Assembly (NCBI RefSeq): GCF_000238375.3
Contig: NZ_AHBZ03000016.1
Coordinates: forward strand, 124,001 to 188,000
From: Pseudoalteromonas citrea
GTDB lineage: Bacteria; Pseudomonadota; Gammaproteobacteria; Enterobacterales; Alteromonadaceae
Direction of reading: 5' to 3'
DNA: 64,000 nt
The number at the start of each line of letters is the position of its first letter. Position 1 is the stretch's first letter. Made by a program: the position numbers and the translations under genes. Positions 47,601-59,600 of the stretch are shown here, in pieces. The notes beneath the pieces were generated by a model. The model made no database searches. It was not told the DNA's origin and was given only the letters and a program-made list of their open reading frames with translations.

Positions 47601-50600
47601 CCCAGTTTCGCGCTGCGGATATAAACAAGCAGCGCCGACAATGGCGTAGTCTATTTCTTTGGCTTTTAATGCTGTACATGCCAAAGCTATTGCCGACATA
47701 GACGACGAGCAATTAGAGTGGACAAATAAACTCGGGCCAGTGAAGCCTAAATGGTAAGAAATAGTGGTAGGCAAGGTACCTGGTTGATTGAGCGTTGATG
47801 AAACATAATCTTGGGCATTTAAAATAAATTGACCATCTTTGATTTTGTCGTGCAAATTCAAATTTGGCGTATCGGTGTTTGAGGCAGAAATATAAACACC
47901 TGTTTTAGGAATTTGTTCACAGCGGTAGCCTGCATCTTCAATGGCTTTCCAAGCATGTAGTAATAGTTGGCGTTGAGAATAACTCATAGTTTTGGCGTTT
48001 TTGTCTGAAATATTGAAAAACGCCGGATCAAACATATCTTGGCCATCAACCCAGGAGTCTAGCCATGTCACGGGTTTGTGTTCATCTGCATAAGCTATGC
48101 GTTTAAGTAAATCTTTACCTTGTATTAAGTTTTGCCAAAACTCATGATGATTAGCAGACATAGAATATTGGCAAGACATCCCAATGATTGCCACACTCTC
48201 ATGATAGTACTCTGGATAGCGTGAAGCAGTATGCGCGCTATCTTGAATAAGTGTTGGCTGCGCTGCAGAGATACCGTGATCTGGTGATGCATTATTTTGC
48301 TGGGTTGTATGGCTATCAGCAGGTTGGTTTGCTAGGTGTTCGGCCATAGCACGAATAGTACTGTATTGAAAAATTTGGGTAATTGAAAACTCAATATTTA
48401 ATACAGACAAAAACTTAGCAGACAATACGTTAGCTAAAAGAGAGTTACCACCGGCCTCAAAAAAGGGTTCGTCTAATCCGACATGTTCTATCTCAAGTGT
48501 TTGTAACCATAATTTAGTGATGGAGGCTTGTAATTGACTGACTGACAACAAAGGGAGAGTTGTACGCAGTATGGCGCTGTCTTGATGAGTGACCGCGGCA
48601 TTGGCATGGTCGCTCTTTGTGCGAAAAGTCTGTTGCTCAAGTGCTTTTTTATCGAGTTTTCCATTGGCTGTCAGGGGAAGTTTTTCGATAAAGATAAAAA
48701 ATGACGGGACCATGTATTCAGGCAGCAGAGCCAGTAAATCTGTTCGTAATGTTTCAATAGAGACTGAGGTTTTAGTCACTACGTAAGCCGTCAGTACATC
48801 TCCTTGGTGCTTATTCTGAACGATAACAGCGGCGTCATTGACATAGCTAAGTGTGAGTAATGCATGATGTACTTCGCCTAATTCAATTCTATGGCCTCTG
48901 ATCTGTACTTGATTATCGGTTCTGCCAATATATTCAAGACGGCCGTCAGATGCGCGTTTTGCTAAATCTCCTGTACGATATAAACGACGTTGCACGCCGC
49001 TTTCATCGATATGATTAATAAATCGTTCTTCAGTTAATGCTGTACGGTTTAAGTATCCTCGTGTTACACCTGTGCCTGCTACATACATTTCCCCAATATT
49101 GCCATGAGAAACGGCGTGTCGATGCTCATCAAATAAAAGGATGTCGTAACCCGGTAATGGCAGACCTATAATGCTTTTGTTTTGGCTGTTCATCACCATG
49201 CTCTTGGTAATACTGGCATGGGTCACATGAATGGTGGTTTCGGTAATGCCATACATGTTAACAAGTTCAGGTCGTGCATAATCTGATGCAAACCACGGAA
49301 CTAAACGATGTAATTCGAGCGCTTCACCGCCAAAAATGATTTGTCTAATATGATGCGCTAACTGCGGGTTAGCGACTAATCGCTCCATAAGCGGAAAGAA
49401 TGCAGAAGGAGTTTGGTTTAATACTGTAACTTCATGCTCCGCAATAAAGTGTGAGAATGCAGCACTGTCTTTTTTGGTGGCCTCGTCAGGAATAACCAGT
49501 TTACCACCATGTAATAATGCGCCCCAGATCTCCCACACAGAAAAGTCAAATGCATACGAATGAAATAAGCACCAAGTATCTTGCTCAGAAAACTGAAATA
49601 GCGTTTGGCTATTAATAAATAACTGAGTGACGTTGCCGTGTTCTACAAGCACTCCTTTTGGCTCGCCTGTCGAGCCTGAGGTATAAATTACATAGGCTAA
49701 GTCACACGCATGAATTGCTTTGCGAACGGCGAGAGTGTTATTCACTTGCGAATAGGCGCTACTGTGATTTAGGCAGTCATCGAGTGCATAAATTGATAGG
49801 GCGCTGGCATGGGTGGTTAATAAACCCTGGTGCCAAGATGACAGAGCGGTGTCTAATAAAAGTAATGCAGGTTGTGCATCCTGTAGGATGAAAGATGCGC
49901 GTTCTTGCGCAGAGTGTGGGTCAATCGGTAAGTACGCCGCACCGCTTTTTAAAATAGCCAGTATCGCAATGATGAGATCTAGCGAAGGTTTGGCACACAC
50001 ACCAATTAGTAATGTCTCACCTTGATGGTTTTTAACCTCATCAAGGCTAAGTAAGTAACTGGCAAGAGCGTCTGAACGTTGGTTGAGTGACGCATAAGAC
50101 AGGGTATGGTCACCATATACCAATGCGCAGTTATTCGCTGCTTCACCGAGATGGGCATTAAACATATCCAAAATTGAAGGGGGTGTATTAGTTCGTACTG
50201 TATTTAATGGGGGGCTTTCAGCGGTACTAAGTGCAATTGCAGACGTTAGGTTTGTGCTGGCTTGGTTTTGGGTGTGGTTAGTTGTCATAACGTCATGCAT
50301 TGGTACTGTCGGTGAAGATAAAACATCATTGATTAAACTCACATACTCCTTCGCTAGAGTTGTAATAAAAGACGATGAATAAGCGTGTTCGTTAAATTTA
50401 AACGTGACGCGAAATTGCTCTGGTAAAGGCGTAACTTCTAAGCTTAAGTCAAGTTCGGGGGCTTGTTGAAACTCGCCCCACACGGAGTCAGCGAGGTTGG
50501 CATTATTAGCAAACCACGATTGTGCAACGAAGTTATGGTACGCGTAGCCAACCTGAAATATAGGGTGATGTTCAGTATTTCTTGGGCTATTTAAGGCATT

Positions 50601-53600
50601 TATGATTTCCGAAAAAGGTAACGCACTGTGGCCCATTATGCAGTTTAGTTTTTGTTGGTTACTAATAGCCAATTCAGAGAAGCTAGCCGATGTGTTTAGC
50701 GTATTACGAAGGGGCAATTGATTGGCAAAGAGGCCGAGTGATTTACTCATACTTAGTTGAGGACGATTTAAAACCGGGATCCCCACAATGATCTCGTGAG
50801 TATTCGTTGAATCTGTATTGGTGTGCGATTTACCACTGAAACGGCTAAGAATCATTTGAAACACAGATAAGAAAAAGACAGATGCGCTTATGCCTGTGTG
50901 TTTTACCGATTGCTTTATTTGTTGTTCTGTTATGGCGGAAATAGCGACATCAATGCGGCCACTCTCTGAGTGCAGGCGCTCATTATGCCTGTTTAGGCTA
51001 TGACTGTCTGGTGTAGGGTATTGAGTGCTCTGTAACTTCAGCACGGGCAGTAACCCTTGCAGCTCTTTTTGCCAAAATTGCTTAAGTGCTTGTCCTTCTT
51101 GCCCTTTAAGCATGGTGTTTTCCCACTCTACAAACTTAAAAAAGCCATAGTCTGATCCTGCGGGTAAAAGCGTTCTGCCAGATTGTAATGTGTTATAGGC
51201 TTGCATAAGTTGTTCAAAGAAAATGGTCGCTGATGAACCATCAATGATCACGTGATGGAATACAAAGGCCATGAGCTCTAGCGGCTTTTCATCGAGGGTA
51301 ACCGAGAAATGCATTGCGCGTAGCAACAAGGTATTGTCCATTGTAAATGGTTGATCAATATAAGCTTGAATCGCATCGGTTAGTGCACTTTTAGTATTGA
51401 AGGTGGTGGTGTGCACTGCAATTTGAATTCCGTGGTTCGCAAACTCTTGTCTTGGTATGCCATCGACTTCAGACATTGTTACCTGCAAAACAGGGTTGTT
51501 TTGACAGACAAAATCTAATGCGTGTTGCATGTTATGTAGATTGATGTTTGATACGTCAAATACCAGCGGGACGTTATACGCGGTGAGATCAGGTTTTTGC
51601 TTATGCAACAACCATAGACCTTGCTGAGATTTCGATAATGCAGTCACGGTGCTTTCGATTTGGTTGTCAGCGATACTTAATGGTGCTTGAGGCGCACAAG
51701 GCGTTTGGTTATCTAACAGATAGTGCTGCAGATCTTCAAGTGTTTCTAGCTCAAAAAGTAGAGCTGGTGGCAGTGCATCAACATTTAAAAATTGCTCAGC
51801 TTCAATGGTTTGAGTAATTGATAAAAGCATGATTGAGTCAAAACCGATTTCTCGAAAGTTTTCCTGCTCGTCCAGCTCATCACAGGGGATTTTCGTTACC
51901 TCTGACACAACCTTTTTCAGGTATTGCATTATTTCGCTGGCACTTTTCAGCGTCGAGTTTGTATCTTTGGCTACGGCATATGAGCTTGATTGACTGGCTG
52001 CAGAAGTGGAGGTATTCATCTCCCATAAACGCGTAAGTTGGGTTGGTTTACCAAATAAGAAACAGTGCTGCGGCATAGTTACGCCCAAAGCAAGTGCACG
52101 ATAAAACGCGTCAATGCCCAGTTCACAGCTCATCAGCGACATCCCTTGGCGTTGCAATATCGTTTTCGTGGCAGCGTCGACCTGCATGCCTCCACCTTGG
52201 TCCCATAAAGGCCAGTTTATACATAGGCTGAGCCCGTGACGGGTTCCCTGACACACTTGAGCATGTCGTTCAGCCATGTATTGGTCAATAAATGCGTTTG
52301 CTGTGGCATAATCTGCCTGACCAAGGTTACCAAACACACTTGCAATAGAGGAAAAGCTGACAAAAAAGTCCAAGTCTAATGCCTTACTTGCCTCATCCAG
52401 CGCTACTAGACCTGCTATTTTGGGTGCAAAAACGTGCTTGAGTTCAGCAGGTGTTTTGCGGGTAATTAAACTGTCTTTTATAACGCCAGCACTGTGGATA
52501 ATACCGGTGATTTGACCATAACGCTGCATGAGCGTATTGAATAGCGCCGACACTTGTTCGTGCTGTGAGATATCCATCGCATAATAGTCTAAGCGAGAAG
52601 CTCCCTGTGCAAATTCGTTTTGCAATTGGCTTAGTTGCCTATCTATTGTGGTGCTGGCGGGTTTGGTCCCAATTAATATTACTTTAGAGTAAGTCGACTT
52701 TTCCAAGATCTCCTTTGTAAAGGCTTTACCTATGTGCCCTAAGCCACCGGTAATAATATACACGCCATGGTCTTTCCATGGTAATTCAGCGGGGTTAACA
52801 TGCGCTGTCAATTGGCCCTCGACAGACTGAGCATCGATATAACTGAGTACGGCCCTTTGTTGCAGCTTATATCTGATCACTCTGTGGTTATTTGGATAAA
52901 GTACCGCTTCTTGCTTAAGCGCATTAATTTCTTGATCATCAGACATAGAGTCATCAAATTGGATCAACTGCGTGGTGATATAGCTGCACTCTAATGCTGC
53001 TGTTTTTAACATACCAGCTAATGCGAGAAGGTGCTGTTTATCAAGCTGCGCAGATGAACGTATGATCAATTGCACTAAAGCAGGTCGTTTACTCATCATG
53101 AGAGGGTGCAAATAGCTTAAAAGAGCTAAGGCATACGCTTCTAATTGTGTTTGTTCAAACGGTGGCGAAACTTGGGTTTGCGCTTGGGCTAGAGCTGAGT
53201 TGGCTAACAGCGAGTGGATGACTACTTCAGCTTTGCTATTTAAGTTGCTTGGGGTGAGCGCACTGACATTAAATGTACCAATAGTTACAACATGGTGTGT
53301 GTCAGGTTGTGACGAGCATTGCGCCGTTCTATCGTCAATCGCTGTGGTTTCCCACTGTGGTAGGTAATGTAATAACTTTGATGATTCATCCGCCTGATGA
53401 GCATTTATTATCTGGTTGTGTGAGTGTGAAGCGTTCGCAAAATCAGTGGCATGTGTCAAGGAGTCAAAAGAAGGCGTGCCTGTTTTATTTCGGGCGATGA
53501 GTGACGGTTTGTTAGTTGCAGCCGTCGGCAGTTTTTCAGCGGGGATCCAATGTGACTCATTATCGAACGGGTATACGGGAAGTTTGAGTGTACGTGGCTC

Positions 53601-56600
53601 AATCCCTTTTTTGTAAAACTCGTTCGTATCACAATCATTGTTATAAAGTAATGGCCAATCAATCACTGCGCCCACCACCCACAAAGATAGTAACTTGGTA
53701 TAGTCTTGCTCGTAGGCCCAGCGCGTGAAATCTCGCTCATCGAGGGCTGATAATATGTTTTTACCTTGTTTGACTTCGCCTTTTTTCCATTCACCACGGC
53801 TTTTATTTATGAAAAGCTGTAATTGAGTGCTTATTTGCTCAGCGGTTGATGCGACAAACCCCATGCGGTATTCCATTTGCTCACGGGCATTGTGCAGGGT
53901 GTAAGCAATGTCAGTGCAGGAGTGTTGATGTTCAGGTGTTGTATAAAGCCACTGTTTTAACTGATTGGCTTTTGCTAATAACGCTGTTGGACTTTTCGCA
54001 GACAATGTGATCAACGCCTTGTCATTGCTTGACTGCACTGCTGATGTAACGGGTGCAGTGAATTCTTCTATGACAAGGTGGGCATTTGTGCCACTAAACC
54101 CAAATGAGCTGATGGCTGCACGTCTTTGTTTACCGGGCTCGACATGCCATGCCTTTGTTTGCGTGTTAACAAAAAATGGCGAGTCTTGCCAATTTATATG
54201 CGCATTACCCACGTTGAAATTGCGAGAGGCGGGTATAGATTTATGTTTGATGGCCAACAACGCTTTGATCACCCCCGCGACACCTGCGGCAGTTAAGCAA
54301 TGGCCGATGTTTGTTTTTACCGATCCCAAGGCGCAAAAATCATTTAAATCTGTATGCTGGCGAAATGCGCGTGTGAGCGCTTGAAACTCAATAGGATCGC
54401 CAAGTTTAGTGCCGGTTCCATGTGCTTCAACCATACCTATGGTCTCGGGTGAAATGTTGAAACGGTGATAGACATCACGGTGCAATTGTTCCTGAGAGAC
54501 TGAGCTTGGCGCGGTAATACCGCTGGTAGTGCCATCTTGATTGGTTGCGGAGCCTAAGATCACACCATATACGTGGTCGTTATCTCGCAGAGCATCATCG
54601 AGTCGTTTGAGTACCAATACACCAACGCCTTCGCCAGGCACAAAGCCATTTGCTCTGTCGTCAAAGGTATAACAGGTGCCATCAGGACTTAACATGCCTG
54701 CTTTACCGGCATGATTAGAAAATTGTGAAGTACAAAGTGTGGCGACGCCACCGACTAAGGCGCATGATATGTCGTTATTCAATAACGCTTGGCAGGCCAT
54801 ATGAATTGAGACTAACGATGAGGAGCAGGCTGTATCAACAGCAATGGCTGGACCTTTTAAATTTAAAAAATAAGACACGCGAGCCGGAATGACAGACCCG
54901 GCATTACCCCAAAATACTTGTGCAGGGGCATCGTCAGGCGCTAATGACGCATAGTCACCTTGTGCGCATCCTAAATACACCCCCACATTTTTACCTGATA
55001 CGCTGTTGGCCATATTGGCATCATCGAGTGCTTTATAACACTCTTGCAAGAACAAGCGCTGTTGCGGATCCATATACATGGCTTCTTGCGGAGTAATTGA
55101 AAAGAAAGCAGCGTCAAACGATGATATATCATCAAGCAAACTGGCATAGCGACACCAAGACTGTGCTGGCTCACTTAACGTATGTAAATCCCAGCGTTGT
55201 TGTTCAACGACTGATGTGCGTTGCTCTTGTATCATCGTCCAAAACTCTTCGAGATTGGATGCACTGCCAAATTGGCCACTCATACCAATGATGGCGACTT
55301 TTTGCGCTGTGTCAGTATTGTTCGCCACGGGCGCTGCGTTCTTTCCCGATGAATGAGAAACAGCGCTATCGTCAGGCTTTCTAAATCGTCGTTTTGTACT
55401 GGCACTCGTGTTGACTGAGGACTGAGCAGACGTGTCTGGTTTGTGTTGGACTTGTTCGGTGTTTATCTCAGTATTACTGACGTGGGCAGTGTCGTTTTTG
55501 GCGCTTTTTATAAACTGTGCTAAATGAGTATGGTGCTCAGTTGCAATGTAGTTGCTGAGTGTTGAAATAGACGGGTAGTCAAATAGCAACGTGGCTGGTA
55601 ATGATAAGGCGAACGTCTCGTTGATGTCATCTAGCATTTGAATAGCAAGAATTGAGTCTACCCCATAATCAGCAAATGATTCGTCTAGATCTAATTCGTC
55701 TTCAGGGATATTGAGTGCTTTACTGGCGATGGTAAATAATGTGTGTTGCGTATAAGTCAGTGTATCTGTGAGTGTGTGATTTAGATTCATAGTAATAGAA
55801 GCGTCGTGTTTGCTTGGCACTGAGTGAGCGTGATCTGTTGTTGTCGTTGAGCGAGTATTTATGTCGGCATTACAAATGTTTTGAGGGGTGTGTATTATTT
55901 TTTGCAAAATATTACCGTCACTTTGCGCACAAATAATGTGTTGTGCCGAGTGTGGTGCAGCAGGAGTGGTAACATTGATAAAACCTTCCTCTTCTAGCAC
56001 AGCTTGCCAGCGAGAAAGCGACAACATAGGGGAGCCTGAGATCCGCAAAGTGCTGTCTTGGCTAAGCCACCATCCCTCTAATAAACCAAAGGTAAGCTGT
56101 GTAAAGAGCGATTTTTCCACTACTTCATTGATAAGTATGATGCCACCGGGCTTTAAGCAGGCTTTGGCATTTTGAAGTGTGGCTCGTATATTGGCTGTTG
56201 CATGGAGTACATTGGTCGCGATAACCACATCATAAGATGCTATTTCGATGCTTTGTGGTGCCTTTTGTACATTAAGCGGCTTGCTAACATCAAAGTATTT
56301 GGTTGTAACATAAGGATACGTTGTTTTAAATTGCGCTTGGGCATGATTAAAAAATGCCTGTGATAAATCTGTATACGCGTACTCTTCAATAGACCAAGGC
56401 GCTAAATGAGGTAACACTGCGGCGGTCGTGCCGCCTGTACCTGCGCCAATTTCAAGTATTTTTACTGACGGTGCGGCTAATTGAGTTAAGTAGCGGGTTA
56501 ACTGTTCAACCAATACACGGTTAGCATAGTCAGCTTGCTGATTGTTTTTATAGACGCTCTCGACCAGTGACAGCGAGCCATTTGGAAATAATACGTCAGT

Positions 56601-59600
56601 AGGTTTTTTATGCCCCTGTAAAATATCAGGAAGGTGTGACAGACAGGTATCAAGTAGTGCGTTATTGATAGGAATATCTGTTGTGTCTTTATTACTTTGA
56701 CAGACTTGGTGCGCTTGCATCAGCCCAGAGTCAGTTAAATAGCGCTGTGTTTCTTGCCACCAAGATTGAAAGTAGTCAGGCAGTTTTGATAAATGTATTG
56801 CGCGATCTAATAATGATTGGCACCCTGCGCTATGAAGCGCATCGCACAGCGCGTTAAGTACCACGTCATCCGCAACGGTAGTTTGCTCTTTGTCATAACT
56901 AACGGCGCTGGCCTTTTGCACAAATGCAGTCAATGGGGTGTTTGTTGAGTAACTATGGTGTTTAGCAACTTGATGACATGCTTGCTCTGTGGCTTTAAGT
57001 ACCCCAACTTGTAATAGTGAAGACGACATAAATTGTGCAAGTGCGTGCATGCCTTCGTCGACCTCTATTGACCCAATACCCAGTTGTGCCATTTTTTGCT
57101 GGTAGTAGGCATCTTGAACAACGCCAATCGACCCCCAATAACCCCAATTAACGATTTTTATGGGAAATTTGTGGTTATTCGCACGAGCCAAACTATCAAT
57201 ATAGTGGCACCCCGCGGCATAATTGCACTGTCCAGCTGCGGGTGAAAAAGATTGTAAAGATGAGAAAAACAGCAAAAAGTCTACATCGTGATTGTTCAAC
57301 ACCTTAAATAATGTTTGGCTTGTTTGCTGCTTTGCTTGGTAGCTGCGAAGAAATTGCGCGTCGTCCATATTGGCAATGCTTTGATCTTCTAAATGTAAGA
57401 TTGAGTGCACAACACCATTAAGCTGTGAAAAGGATTGCGCTATTGTCTCTAAGATTGCGTGCATAGCCCTTTCATCTGCGGCATCGGCACTGAAGTAGAT
57501 AGGGGCTTTGCCTATTTTTGCCAGTTGAGCAATGTCATGTTTGATCGTGTCATTTTCATCACTTCGGCCTACCCAAATAAGCTGAGCATTGAAATGGCGG
57601 ATCATCCATTCACTCCATGCTTGCCCAAGCCCTCCGGCACCCCCTAAGACTAAATACACCCCATCTTGTCGGTAGTTACAGATATGCGAAGAAGGCGCAT
57701 CGGACAACATGTTTTGTTGGTAGTGGTGTGATGCAATATTAAATTTAAACCATTGACCGTGTCTGTAGGCATGAAAATCAGTCGGTAAAGAGACTGCAGC
57801 ATGCCATACATGTTCGCAGTCGGAGTGGCTTAACTGACTTGAAAATAGTTCCACGGGTAGATCGCAGACTCTAATATCCCAAAGAGGGTATTCTTGAGCA
57901 ATACTTTGTAATAAACCGATGAGTCCGGCTCCCTCAGCGTAGCAGGGCTCAGCATGTACCCGCTGCGTTTGATAGGTGGCTAAGGTGATTGAAAAACGTT
58001 TTGTACCATAGCCATTTGCGAGTAAAGACTTGATATAAGTAAATAACGTCAGTGGATCTGCATATTGATCTATCGCGAACCAAATGAGGTGATCAGCAAT
58101 ATAGGTATTGTCATCAGCCAATGAAAACGGCGTGTGCACAAATTCAGGTTTATATTTTTGTGGCCCTTGGTAATCCCAAATAGTTGCATCAATATCAGCG
58201 CATTGAGGCATATTGTCTACTGTGTTGGGCTCTGCTGTGATCCAGCAAGGTTTAAGTACATTCAAAGGGTGTGAAAGCCTATTAACGGTGACATCCGCTG
58301 GTGGAATACTTGAAGGGGGTTCTGCTGCCACTTCAGGTTCAACCTTAACAGAACGTGTTGAAAAACCTTGAAACTGTACATAGAGTGTCCCGTCTTCATC
58401 AAGTATTTCAATATCATACTGTGTTGTGTGAGTCGATGTGTTGTGGCTGCCGTTTTGGGTTTGACATGCGCGCACCCAAATTGTTTTTACGGTGTTGTTT
58501 GCACAATTCAATGCGGCCGTTAGGGCGTTAACATTAAAAAAGTGAACTTGTTCGACGGCAAAGGGCAGTGATAATTCATCATCTTTTGAAAAAATAGCCA
58601 ATGACTGTAATGCTGCGTCGAGTATCGCCGGTGCGGCATAAAAGCCATGACAATACCGCTTTGCTATGTTGAGTAGTGCCAGCGACTCGTTGCCGCGCCG
58701 TTGAATGCGTTGAATGCCCTGAAAGCTCGGGCCATACTCGATCCCCGCCTTTGAAAATAGCTGATAAAGGCCGTTTGATGTGAGCTCAGTGACGCGTTGA
58801 CCATTATGATCTTTCGCTTCTATAAAACCAAGGGTAGGCCAGCTCGTAGTTATGCTTGGTTGCTGACTGTTTGGGTTTTGACACTCTACGACTCTCACTT
58901 GGCCTTTTGCATAGCAATGTTGAGCGGTGCCTGATGTGTTGTATAGCTCAAATGACAGGGCATGTTCGCCGTCCCATAGTGATAGGCTGACTTCGGTCTC
59001 ATGATGTTTTTGGTCAATGATAACCGGTCGGATCCAACGTACATCTTCAAATTCAATGGTATGAGAGTTCTCAATTTGATGTGAAAGACAAATTGCCTTA
59101 AGGGCCATTTCTAAGCTGCATACTCCAGGCAACATTTTCTGTTGATTGACAACATGCTCTTTAAAGAAAACTTCATTACCTGAAAAACGAGATTCAAATA
59201 CGAGTTCGTCAAGCGCGGGCATCGTTTGATGTACGAGTGGATGAAGCATATCTGCTTTGGGTGGTGTCGCTTGAGCTGTCGATATCCAATGGGAGTTTAA
59301 TGAAAATGGGTAGCTGGGTAGGCTGATCCGGCGTGGCTTTTCTTCGCGGTAGAGTTGCGCCCAGTCTACAATATTACCCGCTAACCACGCGCTAAGTAAC
59401 ATGTGCAAAGTGATATTTGACTGCGTCATATCAAATTTATCTGGGCTGTTTAATGTGGCTTTAGCTATTTTTGCTTCATGCCATGATGCTGGGTCGTCAT
59501 CAAGATAATGGCTAAGCTGTGTTAAGGCCTCATCGGCAGAGGAGGCGATAAATCCAACACGATAAGCCATTGCTTCTCGGCCGGTTTGCAGTGTGTATGT

